From contig NZ_JH725081.1 of the NCBI RefSeq assembly GCF_000278255.1, positions 224,484 through 288,483 on the forward strand: a stretch of 64,000 nt of DNA, written 5' to 3'. Shown here in pieces: positions 1 through 9,765 of this stretch. Source of the stretch: Bartonella melophagi K-2C (GTDB lineage: Bacteria; Pseudomonadota; Alphaproteobacteria; Rhizobiales; Rhizobiaceae). Position 1 is the first letter of the stretch. Every line of letters starts with the position of its first letter. The translations under genes were made by a program, and so were the position numbers. The notes beneath the pieces are model-generated. The model was not told the origin of the DNA, searched no databases, and was given only the letters and a program-made list of their open reading frames with translations.

Positions 1-49
1 TATTTAATCTATCTCTTGTTTTCTATTCTTCTCTTCTTATCTATCGTTT

Positions 50-769
50 ATGATTTTTACCGCTACTTATTTGGCTCTAAAACGCCTTTCTACCCCGCAA
101 TATTGCATCATGATGTTAAAAATTTTGGGGCTTACTTGTATTGTTTTCATCATTATATGGCTACTCATACACAAGCTTTTTATGCCTTATCTTTGGCTTT
201 GGATTACGCATTTTTTTCCCATATTAACAGATTGGATAGGATTATTAAAACTTAGCACATTAATCATTCTTAACTTTGCCCTAGCTTTTTTGGCGCCTTT
301 TCTGATTGCTCCAACTACCGCTATAATTGGTAGCTTTTTCGTTGATGCCGCCGCTGAAATTATTGAAAAAGAAGATTATCCCAATGAACCTGTTGGGCAA
401 ACTATGTCGTTTACGTCTTCGCTTATTCTCTCTTTAAAATTTGCTGTCATAAGCTTTTTAGGTAACGCAATTGCCTTTATTTTATTTTTCATACCAGGTG
501 TTAATTTGATCGCTTTTTACGTTATTAATGGCTATATGTTAGGTCGTGAATATTTTTTGCTCTCTGCTTATCGTTTTCAATCCCAGAAAGAAGCCCATAG
601 TTTCTTACGCATCCATCATATGACAGTATTTTGGGCTGGTTTAGTGATTGCGTTTTTCGTTTCTATTCCCATTGTTAATTTAGTAACACCACTTTTTGCA
701 GCTGCCTTCATGACATATTTATATAAAATGCTTCCCCATAATCACTCTACACTTATTACATTAAAATAA
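50..769 (+). CDS. EI24-domain (CysZ-like) integral membrane protein
   Basis: A 239-residue, very hydrophobic protein with about five or six membrane segments (around residues 22-42, 70-95, 125-150, 150-170 and 190-230). Its length, the early MIFTATYLAL start and the hydrophobic pattern fit the EI24/CysZ-like family found in Rhizobiales; the biochemical role there is not settled (CysZ itself is a sulfate transporter). The ATG at 50 is chosen because it gives the family-like N-terminus; no strong ribosome site is visible. The next + strand feature is a trpA fossil, so it is not clearly part of an operon. Family assignment is reasonable, substrate unknown. Confidence 0.7.
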   Translation: MIFTATYLALKRLSTPQYCIMMLKILGLTCIVFIIIWLLIHKLFMPYLWLWITHFFPILTDWIGLLKLSTLIILNFALAFLAPFLIAPTTAIIGSFFVDAAAEIIEKEDYPNEPVGQTMSFTSSLILSLKFAVISFLGNAIAFILFFIPGVNLIAFYVINGYMLGREYFLLSAYRFQSQKEAHSFLRIHHMTVFWAGLVIAFFVSIPIVNLVTPLFAAAFMTYLYKMLPHNHSTLITLK

Positions 770-779
770 CTCACATCCA

Positions 780-1625
780 AAAAATAATTTATACTCAATC
801 AAGTCAAATAGTCGACCTACGAAAGAGGCATTTCATTCCGGAATTAATTTTATATTTAATGTAATCTGACGATACTAAAAAATACAAAATTACATATTTT
901 AAACATGATAATCTATTGAAATAATTAATTTTATTAATAAAATGTGTTTATTTTATTGGTTTTATTTTTCTCATAAAAGTACAGCTTAAGCTGGTAATAC
1001 TTGTAATTGAGATTATCATGCCGCTTTTAAAGCCATATACTTATAAATTAATGATTCAAAGCACTACATCATGTATTCATAAATTGAAGCATATTTTTAA
1101 AAAATTCATTTTTATGAACAGCATTTTCCCATATAAATTTTTGCTCTCATTATTTCATAAGTTATTATAATGCTATAGTATTAAAGTTCTTTTGGCTGAA
1201 AATTTACATTATTCGGTTGATAATTTAATCTTTGTTGACTTATCACAAAAAACAGATGAAAAATTTTCCTGCTAAAATGAATAATGAAATTTTATTTTAT
1301 CTATCAATATCTCAACAGTCAGTAACAAACAGATATCAAAAATTTTGCAAAATAGTTCAAATTTTAGCTATTATGTTTTTGCAGTAAATGTCATTAATCA
1401 AATATTAAAGGAAATATCTTTGATTAACCAGAGTAACTCTACAATTAAAGTGACCAAACAATACATCCTTACCTGCCGCAATAGGATTTAATATTCAAAT
1501 AAACAAGCAAACTATATTGCTAAAATTGTTAACAGATTTATTAAAGGAAATACTCTCAACTCATGCCATTGTTGCTCTATTAATAAACAAGGGAAGCTAA
1601 AATGATATATTGAAAGCTAACACTG
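780..1625 (+). pseudogene. trpA: Decayed tryptophan synthase alpha subunit (trpA fossil)
   Basis: The 970-base stretch before accD is not empty. In one forward frame (codons starting at 1021, 1051, 1201, 1330) a TrpA outline survives despite stops. VIEIIMPLLKP then MIQS (about 1000-1062) stand where TrpA has IELGxPFSDP and xIQ. NLIFVDLSQKTDEKF (about 1219-1263) stands for the GLIxVDLPPEEDEEL motif. ILQNSSNFSYYVF (about 1339-1377) stands for the xNTSGFVYYVS motif, and QANYIAKI (from 1504) for the QAxxIAKIAD stretch. Stops occur near 859, 1168 and 1273, and there are later frame shifts. trpA directly before accD is the usual rhizobial order (trpF-trpB-trpA-accD-folC), which supports the call. 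It cannot encode an active enzyme. Confidence 0.7.
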
Positions 1626-1736
1626 GTAAAAAAATAAAACAAATAGTTGATTAATCAGTCAAAAGAATCCGACTATTCAATCCCAATATGCCCTTAAGCC
1701 ATATAAAGTGTATAACATCTAAAGGGAGGTTACCAA

Positions 1737-2657
1737 ATGAATTGGATTACAAATTATGTTCGTCCTAAAATTAATTCTATATTAGGTCGCCGCGAAATTC
1801 CAGACAATCTATGGATCAAAGATCCTATTAATGGTGAAATGGTATTTCATAAAGATTTAGAAGCTAATCAATATGTGAGTCCTTCTTCTGGTCATCACAT
1901 GCGCATTAGTGCTAAAAATCGTCTCATGCATTTTTTTGATGATGGTGTTTATACATTACTTGAAAATCCAAAAGTTGTCACAGACCCATTAAAATTTCGC
2001 GATACAAAACGCTATACTGATCGGTTAAAAGAATATCGCTCTAAACTTGGTGTTGATGATAATATCTTAAATGCACGAGGAACTATTGAAGGCTTACCAA
2101 TTATTGCCACCGTTCAAGACTTTGCCTTTATGGGTGGATCGCTTGGCATGGCCTCAGGGGAAGCTATTATCAAAGCTTTTCACACTGCCATTGAAGATAA
2201 ATGTCCCTTGGTTCTTTTTGCTGCTTCTGGTGGAGCACGAATGCAAGAAGGAATATTATCACTAATGCAAATGCCCCGTACAACAGTAGCAATTGAAATG
2301 ATGAAAGAAACAAAACTTCCCTATATTGTGGTTCTAACCAACCCTACCACCGGTGGTGTAACTGCTTCTTATGCGATGTTAGGAGATATCCACATTGCTG
2401 AACCTGGAGCCATGATTGGTTTTGCGGGGCCACGTGTTATTCAACAAACCATTCGTGAAACTTTACCAGAAGGCTTCCAAAGTAGTGAATACCTGCTTAA
2501 TCATGGTATGATTGATATGGTTGTATCACGCTTGGAAATGAAAGCCACTATTGCACGGCTTTTACGCTTGATGATGAAACATTCTGCACCCCAAAAACCT
2601 TCTTACCCATCATCTCAAAATTCTCAAACAGTATTTTCTGAAACAAATGCTGCTTAA
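1737..2657 (+). CDS. accD: Acetyl-CoA carboxylase carboxyltransferase subunit beta
   Basis: AccD pairs with AccA to move the carboxyl group from carboxybiotin to acetyl-CoA, giving malonyl-CoA for fatty-acid synthesis in the cytosol. The 306-residue protein carries the crotonase-fold signatures GGARMQEG (about 165-172) and [12 protein letters not shown] (about 202-213). The ATG at 1737 follows a clear GGGAGG ribosome site at about 1723. The four cysteines of the E. coli N-terminal zinc ribbon are all absent: WIKDPINGE and YVSPSSGHH occupy their positions, probably a lineage trait. folC follows after 3 bases, so the two are surely co-transcribed. Identification is firm. Confidence 0.97.
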   Translation: MNWITNYVRPKINSILGRREIPDNLWIKDPINGEMVFHKDLEANQYVSPSSGHHMRISAKNRLMHFFDDGVYTLLENPKVVTDPLKFRDTKRYTDRLKEYRSKLGVDDNILNARGTIEGLPIIATVQDFAFMGGSLGMASGEAIIKAFHTAIEDKCPLVLFAASGGARMQEGILSLMQMPRTTVAIEMMKETKLPYIVVLTNPTTGGVTASYAMLGDIHIAEPGAMIGFAGPRVIQQTIRETLPEGFQSSEYLLNHGMIDMVVSRLEMKATIARLLRLMMKHSAPQKPSYPSSQNSQTVFSETNAA

Positions 2658-2660
2658 ATT

Positions 2661-3968
2661 ATGAAAAAAAGCCGCACACAAAAAGTGATTGATGATTTAC
2701 TGGAAAGCTATCCCAAAAAATTTGCTCCTTCTTTAGAACGTATTTCTCGTCTTTTAGAGTGTCTTGGCAGCCCACATTTAAAACTTGCACCCATTATTCA
2801 CATTGCTGGAACAAATGGTAAAGGATCTGCTTCAGCCATTTGTCGGGCTTTGTTGGAAAGTGCAGGCTACCGCGTTCATGTATACAGCTCTCCTCATTTG
2901 GTGCGTTGGAATGAACGCTGGCGACTAAGCGGTCAATTTGTCACAGATAGCCAACTGATCAAAACAATTCACCAAATTATAGAAATAAACCGTAACGAAC
3001 CAATCGCTGTTTTTGAAATTCTCACAGCAGTCGCTTTTATGTTGTTTAGCACAAATCCAGCTGATGCAACAATTGTAGAAGTTGGATTAGGAGGGCGTTT
3101 TGACGCTACCAATGTAATTAACAAGCCAGCTGTATCCCTTATTATGCCTATTGACTATGATCATGAAACCTTTCTTGGCAACACTATTGAACAAATTGCT
3201 TTTGAAAAGGGGGGAATTATCAAACAGACTGTTCCTGTGGTCATTGGCAAGCAAAATTATGATATAACTCATTCTGTTTTAAGCACTCTTGCTGATAAAA
3301 ATAAAGCACCTTATTTTATTTTTAACCAGGATTATCAAAGTTATGAAGAATATGGACGTATGGTATTCCAAAACAATCAAGGTTTAATGGATTTACCACT
3401 TCCTAATCTTATCGGCGCTCATCAAATTGCCAATGCTGGTGCTTCTATCGAAGCAATCTATCAGGCAGGATTTCAACTTTCACAACAAACAATAAGCAAA
3501 GCTTTGCGCAATCTTTACTGGCCAGCACGAATGCAGCACCTCACCCATGGACGACTGGTTGATCAACTTCCTCCAAGTACTGATTTATGGCTAGATGGCG
3601 GACATAATCCCGCTGCTGGAAAAGTTGTTGCAACGGAATTTACACAATGGAAAAAAAAATCAAACCGTCCTATTATTATGATTGCTAGTATGCTTAAAAC
3701 TAAAGACGCTATTGGTTATTTTCGTCCCTTGGCCAATCTCGTAGATAAAGTTTACACGATCCCATTAAATTCCAATGATGCGAATGTATGCCCAACAATC
3801 TTAGCTCAATCAGCTCAAAAAGTAGGACTTATTGCTAGCCCACAAGTTAATCTACAAACTGTTTTTCATAAAATTAGTTTAGAACATAAAGATGCAATCA
3901 TCTTTATTGGTGGCTCTCTTTACTTTGCAGGTGATATTTTACGTGACAATGAAACACCACCATGCTAA
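2661..3968 (+). CDS. folC: Dihydrofolate synthase / folylpolyglutamate synthase
   Basis: FolC adds glutamate to dihydropteroate and to reduced folates using ATP. The 435-residue protein is of normal family length, with the P-loop GTNGKGS at 50-56, the Mur-ligase central domain (EVGLGGRFDATN, about 140-151) and a C-terminal domain containing LDGGHNPAA (about 312-320). It starts 3 bases after accD, with no ribosome site of its own beyond the end of accD, which suggests translational coupling. The accD-folC pair is conserved across Rhizobiales. Confidence 0.96.
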   Translation: MKKSRTQKVIDDLLESYPKKFAPSLERISRLLECLGSPHLKLAPIIHIAGTNGKGSASAICRALLESAGYRVHVYSSPHLVRWNERWRLSGQFVTDSQLIKTIHQIIEINRNEPIAVFEILTAVAFMLFSTNPADATIVEVGLGGRFDATNVINKPAVSLIMPIDYDHETFLGNTIEQIAFEKGGIIKQTVPVVIGKQNYDITHSVLSTLADKNKAPYFIFNQDYQSYEEYGRMVFQNNQGLMDLPLPNLIGAHQIANAGASIEAIYQAGFQLSQQTISKALRNLYWPARMQHLTHGRLVDQLPPSTDLWLDGGHNPAAGKVVATEFTQWKKKSNRPIIMIASMLKTKDAIGYFRPLANLVDKVYTIPLNSNDANVCPTILAQSAQKVGLIASPQVNLQTVFHKISLEHKDAIIFIGGSLYFAGDILRDNETPPC

Positions 3969-4011
3969 AAAATTTTCTTTCATAGAGCTTTAATAAATAG
4001 AATTTTTTACC

Positions 4012-5013
4012 ATGAAACTTGATTGTACTCTTTATCAACATCCTAAACTTATCACTGTTTTCGGTGGATCAGGTTTTGTAGGACGACATATCGTTGAAAC
4101 TTTAACCAAACAGGGTTATCGCGTTCGCGTTGCTGTTCGCTATCCGCAAAAAGCTTACTACATGTTACAAGTAGGTGAAGTGGGCCAAACCCAAATGCTT
4201 GCAACTGATATTAAGAACCGTGCTTGTGTTGCCCGTGCATTGCTTGGAGCAGACGGTGCAATCTTTCTTCCTGGAAGCTTAACACAAGCAAGCCAGTCGA
4301 ATTTTCAAAATGCACAAATTGATGGCGCAAAAAACGTTGCAGAATTATCAGCTCAAGCGAATATTCCGCTCATTCACATGTCTACACTCATCGCCAATGA
4401 TGAAAATACCTCGTGCTCTTATGCTCATGTCAAATTTACAAGTGAGCAAATTGTGCGTCACAGTCATCCTCAAGCAATTATTATGCGCCCATCGGTTATT
4501 TTTGGGCCGGAAGATTGCTTTTTTAATACCTTGGCAAACCTATCTCGTTTTTCGCCTATTATACCACTTTTTGGTGGTGGGCAAAGCAAATTGCAACCTG
4601 TTTATGTTGGTGATATCGCTGAATTTGTTGCACGCGCTTTGGAAGGAAAAGTTGCTTTTGGAAAAAGTTATGATCTTGGTGGGCCTGTAGTTATGACATT
4701 TCAGAATACCGTTGAAAATGTACTAAAAATCATTCACCGCAAGAAAATAGTTTTATCTATGCCTCTTTCTATTGGTCTCTTCATTGGAAATATTTTAGGC
4801 AATATCGGTAAAATACCCTTATTGCCGGAACTTATGACAGCTGATCAAATACGCTTCCTACAAATAGATAATATTGTCTCTCAAGAAGCTATTAAAAATG
4901 GACGAATTTTAGAAGGGGTCGGGATTACTCCTAAAACAATGAGCGCTATTTTACCCAGTTATCTATGGCGGTTTCGTCCTCAAGGGCAGTTTTCTAAAAG
5001 TTTATCAGCTTAA
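4012..5013 (+). CDS. NDUFA9-like NAD(P)-binding epimerase/dehydrogenase
   Basis: A 333-residue atypical short-chain dehydrogenase with the nucleotide-binding motif GGSGFVGR at 18-25 and a YAHVK (YxxxK) motif near 142. The sequence matches the type annotated in Rhizobiales as the complex I NDUFA9 subunit family, proteins related to the mitochondrial complex I accessory subunit; their bacterial role is not established. The C-terminal third (about 245-280) is more hydrophobic. It lies 43 bases after folC on the same strand and may be read with it. The gene after it in the ancestor is gone, replaced by low-information DNA and an ahcY fossil. Confidence 0.8.
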   Translation: MKLDCTLYQHPKLITVFGGSGFVGRHIVETLTKQGYRVRVAVRYPQKAYYMLQVGEVGQTQMLATDIKNRACVARALLGADGAIFLPGSLTQASQSNFQNAQIDGAKNVAELSAQANIPLIHMSTLIANDENTSCSYAHVKFTSEQIVRHSHPQAIIMRPSVIFGPEDCFFNTLANLSRFSPIIPLFGGGQSKLQPVYVGDIAEFVARALEGKVAFGKSYDLGGPVVMTFQNTVENVLKIIHRKKIVLSMPLSIGLFIGNILGNIGKIPLLPELMTADQIRFLQIDNIVSQEAIKNGRILEGVGITPKTMSAILPSYLWRFRPQGQFSKSLSA

Positions 5014-5489
5014 CACATTTTTTGTGATTAAATTGATAATATCTACACTTTTAAAATCTAAAAGAAAAAGAACAGATGTACTGACGCTCAAATTTTATTC
5101 ATGTGTTATTTTTCAGACAATATAACTTCATAAATAAATTCTTGGGCTTCCTTTTTGCAATGTCAAAATCACTGCAAACTATTAGTGTTTTGCTTTATCA
5201 ACAGAATTTATGATATTCTTTATTACCTGAGGGTATAATCATTCACTATATCGGTATATTATATCAATATATTGTCGCATAAGCTCATGAAAATCTAAAA
5301 TCATATAAACATATAAAGAAATCTTTATATGTGGGTGCATTTTTTAATCTTCTTTAATCACTTTGAACAAAGTAATTTTAAAGGAATAAAAATAATAGCT
5401 TAAATATTACGTTATCAAGGATACCGAACTTGCTGTTTTAGCAAGAAATCTGGTATTCCTTGCCAAAAATGGAAATATTCAATCTGATG
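5014..5489. other. Gene-free AT-rich stretch with one inverted repeat
   Basis: About 475 bases without a convincing gene. The one structure I see is a stem-loop from 5417 to about 5460, with AAGGATACC pairing GGTATTCCTT and an inner TTGCT/AGCAA stem. A 26-codon open stretch (5413-5493) overlaps it, reads as plausible protein and is cut by a stop; I could not assign it. It may be debris of whatever preceded the ahcY fossil. Confidence 0.4.
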
Positions 5490-5720
5490 ATTTGTCGTAA
5501 AGAATTTTCTTCTAATCAACCTTTAAGTGAAACATATATTTTTTGTACAGAAAACTACAAAAATAAAGTAATCGTTTTGCCCAAATATTCTAATGAAAAA
5601 GTTGCATACCTTTATCTTGATCGGTTAGAAATAAAATCAAACGTCCTATTGGAAGATATAAGCCATCTATATTGGAGTTACCTACAAAAACCTTATAAGC
5701 CAAATCATAACCGTTATTAA
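5490..5720 (+). pseudogene. ahcY: 3' fossil of adenosylhomocysteinase (ahcY)
   Basis: The reading frame open from 5460 to 5720 ends in a diverged but clear AhcY C-terminus. NQPLSETYIF, then NKVIVLPKYSNEKVAYLYLD, and finally YKPNHNRY stand where AhcY has the FTNQxLAQIELW, VYVLPKHLDEKVARLHLD and FKPDHYRY signatures. Only about 75 of some 465 codons can be recognised, so the catalytic and NAD-binding domains are lost. AhcY normally hydrolyses S-adenosylhomocysteine. Its gene usually lies just upstream of the divL-tsaE cluster in Rhizobiales, which is exactly where this remnant lies. A short expressed peptide is formally possible but cannot be a working enzyme. Confidence 0.75.
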
Positions 5721-5751
5721 AACGTTTCCCTGGTAAAAAAGGAGATGCATC

Positions 5752-8217
5752 GTGCACAACTTTGGTGACTATACCTCCAAAGAAAAAACTCAAAAAATCA
5801 TTCAAATTTATACCAGTATTTTTTGCTTCTTATTCTTTTTTTCTCCATTGCCAGCTGTTGCTCAATCGTTAGCATTTCCCTCTCTTTCTAACTTCACTTG
5901 GCCAGATGGTTCATGGCTTATTTTAGCACTCTTTGGGGGAATTTCTTGTGCCTCACTGCTCGTATGTATAACGGTTATTATGGCTATAAAAAAAGCTTCA
6001 TGGAAACCGTTAAAAATGCTTCAAGCAGATTTTTTTGAACAGCTTAAATATTATGAATGGCTTTTTGAAGAAACAGAGCAGTGCCTTCTTATTTGGAAAA
6101 ATCCAACAGCCTTACCGCATATAGTTGGTAATATTTCCGCATTACAAAAAATGGAAATTAACCAGAAAAATTTTCAATGTTTTGGGCGTTGGTTAGAAGA
6201 ATTATCTCTAAGACAACTTGATCAGGCACTGATTCAATTGCGTTGCAATGGTTGTCCTTTTGAGCTTTCTATTACTACAACAAATAAAATATTGTTGCAA
6301 GTTACAGGCGTCATTGCAGGAACAGCGGCCATTGCGCGTTTTCAAGATATTTCAACGCAGCAAAGTGAAAATATTCGTTTACAGAAAAATATCGCCGAGT
6401 TACTTAAGGAACTGAACCTACAACGTAACCTTCTTGATCATATTCAAGAACCTGTGTGGGTCCAAGACTGTAAAGGGAAAATCTGCTTTATTAATCGCGC
6501 TTTTCGAGAAATAACAGGCTTTAAAGAAGGCAGCAATCATATAACTGATCTTTTCAATGAAGCCACACAGTGCAAAACAGGTGAAGCAGAAACAGTTTTT
6601 CAAGAACATGTGCATACAGTTATTGATGGAGAACGGCGCCACTTTCACCTCACCCGTGTCACAACAGCAGAAGGGATGGCAGCTTTCGCCCGTGATGATA
6701 GTGCACATGAAAATCTTACCAAAGAAATGAGACGAATTCTTCAAAATCATTGTGAGACACTCGACCAAATTTCAACAGCTGTGGCAATTTTTGATACTCA
6801 TCAAAAGTTAAAATTCTGCAATCATGCCTTTAAGGTTTTATGGCCACTGGAAAATTCTTTTTTAGAAAGTGAACCAAGTCATTCATTGCTTTTGGAACAA
6901 TTGCGTGAAAAAGGATTGCTTGGTGAACATCCTGATTGGCGTGCATGGAAAGAAGAGCTTTTTAAAGCTTACCAGAAAATAGAATCGGACCAACAAATTT
7001 GGAATCTTCCCGATGGACGTACAGTGCGTGTTATTGCCAGCCCTCATCCGCAAGGGGGTGTTACTTGGTTTTACGAAAATCTTACTGAAAAAATTGATCT
7101 TGAGCGACGTTATAATACATTAATCAGAATACAAGGAGAAACACTTGATAAACTTTCCGAAGGTGTAGTGGTTTTTGGGACTGATGGTCGCCTTCGTTTA
7201 TCAAATCCTGCCTTATCAAAATTGTGGTCTTTACCTTATAATTTATTAGTAGAAGGGACCCATATTACACAATTACAAACCCATTGTTCAACTTTAACAG
7301 TGGGGCAAGAATGGGAACAATTTACCAAATTTATCACTGGTTTTGCTGATAAACGTGATGCATATTCAGGTCGCATAGACTTAAAAAATGGAACGATTAT
7401 TGATTATACATTGGTACCATTGCCCAACGGACAAACAATGCTAACGTTTGTTAATGTCACCGATAGTGTTCATATTGCGCGCGCACTACAAGAAAGGAAT
7501 GAAGCTCTAGAAAGTGCTGATCGTTTACGCAACGAATTTGTCCAACATGTTTCTTATGAATTACGTACACCTCTTACCAATATTATTGGATTTTCTGACA
7601 TTTTACGCGACCAAATTTTTGGCTCTATCAATGAACGCCAACGTGAATATCTTGGCCATATCCAATCAGAGTCAAATGCTCTTTTGAATATTGTTAATGA
7701 TATCCTTGACCTTGCAACTCTTGATGCAGGTATTATGGAATTAGACATTAAACCAGTTAACATTGCCGATGCTATGGCACAAGCAGTTGCCCGAGTAGAA
7801 GAACATCTTAACGGGCGCTATATTACATTTTCACAACAGATTTCTCCTTCTTTAAATTTTATTTTGGCTGATGCGACACGTTTGCATCAAATTTTTGTTA
7901 ATATACTTAGTAATGCTGTCAATTTTGCAACGGAAGAAAGCACGATTGAATTTTGTGCAAATAAACAAGGAGACAACATTGTTTTCAGCGTCCATAATGA
8001 AGGATTTGATATTCCAACTGATATTCTGGATCGTATCTTTAAACGTTTTTCTTCTCGTCCGCACCATGGTGGACGTGCAGGAGCGGGTCTTGGCCTCTCT
8101 CTTGTCAAAAGCTTCGTTGAACTCCATGGTGGACATGTTAAAATTTTAACTGATACGGGCCAAGGGACAACAGTTAAATGCTTTTTTCCAGTGCAAAAAG
8201 GGGATATAATTTCTTAA
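5752..8217 (+). CDS. divL: DivL-like PAS-domain kinase-fold protein (His replaced by Tyr)
   Basis: An 821-residue protein with an N-terminal hydrophobic segment (about 15-35), a second membrane helix (about 55-77), several PAS-like regions (about 220-300, 330-430, 460-570), a dimerisation helix and an ATPase domain. The H-box reads VSYELRTPL, so Tyr602 stands where kinases have the phospho-accepting His, the hallmark of Caulobacter DivL. The G1 motif reads HNEGFDIP, with Asn749 for the usual ATP-site Asp; G2 (GAGLGLSLVK) is intact. DivL regulates the CckA-CtrA cell-cycle relay at the membrane. The start is GTG at 5752 with AAAAAGGAG 7 bases upstream. The tsaE-addB-addA neighbourhood supports orthology. 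Confidence 0.85.
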   Translation: MHNFGDYTSKEKTQKIIQIYTSIFCFLFFFSPLPAVAQSLAFPSLSNFTWPDGSWLILALFGGISCASLLVCITVIMAIKKASWKPLKMLQADFFEQLKYYEWLFEETEQCLLIWKNPTALPHIVGNISALQKMEINQKNFQCFGRWLEELSLRQLDQALIQLRCNGCPFELSITTTNKILLQVTGVIAGTAAIARFQDISTQQSENIRLQKNIAELLKELNLQRNLLDHIQEPVWVQDCKGKICFINRAFREITGFKEGSNHITDLFNEATQCKTGEAETVFQEHVHTVIDGERRHFHLTRVTTAEGMAAFARDDSAHENLTKEMRRILQNHCETLDQISTAVAIFDTHQKLKFCNHAFKVLWPLENSFLESEPSHSLLLEQLREKGLLGEHPDWRAWKEELFKAYQKIESDQQIWNLPDGRTVRVIASPHPQGGVTWFYENLTEKIDLERRYNTLIRIQGETLDKLSEGVVVFGTDGRLRLSNPALSKLWSLPYNLLVEGTHITQLQTHCSTLTVGQEWEQFTKFITGFADKRDAYSGRIDLKNGTIIDYTLVPLPNGQTMLTFVNVTDSVHIARALQERNEALESADRLRNEFVQHVSYELRTPLTNIIGFSDILRDQIFGSINERQREYLGHIQSESNALLNIVNDILDLATLDAGIMELDIKPVNIADAMAQAVARVEEHLNGRYITFSQQISPSLNFILADATRLHQIFVNILSNAVNFATEESTIEFCANKQGDNIVFSVHNEGFDIPTDILDRIFKRFSSRPHHGGRAGAGLGLSLVKSFVELHGGHVKILTDTGQGTTVKCFFPVQKGDIIS

Positions 8218-8259
8218 TCTTACTTTTAGTTATTATAACAATTTTTTTCTATAAATTTC

Positions 8260-9765
8260 ATGGAATTCTTTATGAATTTTAGTTTTTTTCTCGAAAATGA
8301 AGAGGCAACTAAACTTTTTGCGCAAGATTTAGCCCTTGCCTTAAAACCAGGCGACCTTGTAACACTCAAAGGCAATCTTGGGGCAGGAAAATCAACACTT
8401 GCCCGTGCACTTATCCGTGCACTTGCTAACGATAACACATTGGATGTTCCTAGTCCTACTTTTACTCTTGTTCAAAATTATCAGCTTCCACAATTTGAAG
8501 TTATCCATGCCGATTTTTACCGCCTTTCTATGGTAGAAGAAATTGATGAATTAGGGCTTCATGAAGCACGTGAACAAAGTGTTTTATTGATAGAATGGCC
8601 AGAAAAAGGAGCAGATCTCTTAGGGCCTGCTACCTTTGCCATCACCTTACAACATGAAAACCGTGGACGCTACATTAGCGTAATATCAGCAGCACATTCT
8701 GCCCAGCGCTTGCAACGGTCCTTTTCCATTCGCTCCTTCTTAACAACTCATGGCCGTGGTCATGTTCACCGTTATTTTTTGGCAAGTGATGCTTCAGCAC
8801 GTTCCTATGAACTTTTAGATGATGGTCACCATCAAGAAATTCTCATGGATGCAGCAATTATGCAAACAACACATGATGCCAATTCGTCTTATTCAGAAAT
8901 AACACATCTTGCAAAAGATATCCGTCAATTTGTAGGGATAAGTCGGCTTATTTTGAATAATGGATTTTCTGCTCCTCGTATTTTTGTTGAAGATTTTGAA
9001 AAAGGCCTTTTAATTTTAGAAGATCTAGGGCGTGAAGGACTTTTAGATCAAACAGGCAATCCTATAGAAGAGCGTTATCTTGCTTGTAGTGAACTATTAG
9101 CGACTTTCCATCAAAAATCATGGCCTTTAGAAAAACAATTTGCAACATTTTTACTTCAAATTCCCTGTTATGATTACCAAGCTATGCAAGCAGAACTTTC
9201 CTTACTGCTGGACTGGTATATACCCTTTCAAAAACAAAAACCTTTAGATGAAAAACAACGTAAAGCTTTTTTTACCTGTTGGCACCCTTATCTTGACATG
9301 TTAATCCAAGGAGAAAATACCTTTGTTATGCGTGATTATCATTCGCCTAACATTCTTTGGCGCGCTCATAAAAAAGGTATCGATCGTATTGGTCTTATTG
9401 ATTTTCAAGATGGTTTGAAAGGTCCAACAGTTTATGACCTTGTTTCTTTAGCGCAAGATGCACGTTGCTATATTTCACCAACATTGGAAGCAAAAATTTT
9501 CGATGCTTATTGCAATGCACGCCGTCAAGCATCACAATCTTTTGATGAAAACGAATTGCGTAAACTTTATGTACTTGCGGGTGCTCAACGGATTTCAAAA
9601 ATTTTAGGAATTTTTATACGTCTTCATCAACAAGATGGAAAATCATCTTACCTTAAACATTTACCCCATCTGCAAGATTATCTTGCCCGTAATCTTTCAC
9701 ACCCAATTCTTGCTGATTTACAAAGCTTTTATCAAGAAATGGGTATACTTGCAGACACATCATAG
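8260..9765 (+). CDS. tsaE: TsaE fused to an AmgK-like sugar/aminoglycoside phosphotransferase
   Basis: A two-domain protein of 501 residues. Residues 1-150 are TsaE, the ATPase that works with TsaD/TsaB to make the t6A37 modification of tRNA (Walker A GNLGAGKS at 38-45). Residues about 165-500 are an APH-fold kinase with catalytic Asp359 in RDYHSPN and metal-binding Asp381 in IDFQDG, resembling the cell-wall recycling kinase AmgK. The fusion is common in Rhizobiales. The nucleotidyltransferase (MurU-like) that normally follows is missing here: 407 gene-free bases precede addB. The start could also be the ATG at 8272. Kinase substrate is inferred. Confidence 0.88.
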   Translation: MEFFMNFSFFLENEEATKLFAQDLALALKPGDLVTLKGNLGAGKSTLARALIRALANDNTLDVPSPTFTLVQNYQLPQFEVIHADFYRLSMVEEIDELGLHEAREQSVLLIEWPEKGADLLGPATFAITLQHENRGRYISVISAAHSAQRLQRSFSIRSFLTTHGRGHVHRYFLASDASARSYELLDDGHHQEILMDAAIMQTTHDANSSYSEITHLAKDIRQFVGISRLILNNGFSAPRIFVEDFEKGLLILEDLGREGLLDQTGNPIEERYLACSELLATFHQKSWPLEKQFATFLLQIPCYDYQAMQAELSLLLDWYIPFQKQKPLDEKQRKAFFTCWHPYLDMLIQGENTFVMRDYHSPNILWRAHKKGIDRIGLIDFQDGLKGPTVYDLVSLAQDARCYISPTLEAKIFDAYCNARRQASQSFDENELRKLYVLAGAQRISKILGIFIRLHQQDGKSSYLKHLPHLQDYLARNLSHPILADLQSFYQEMGILADTS

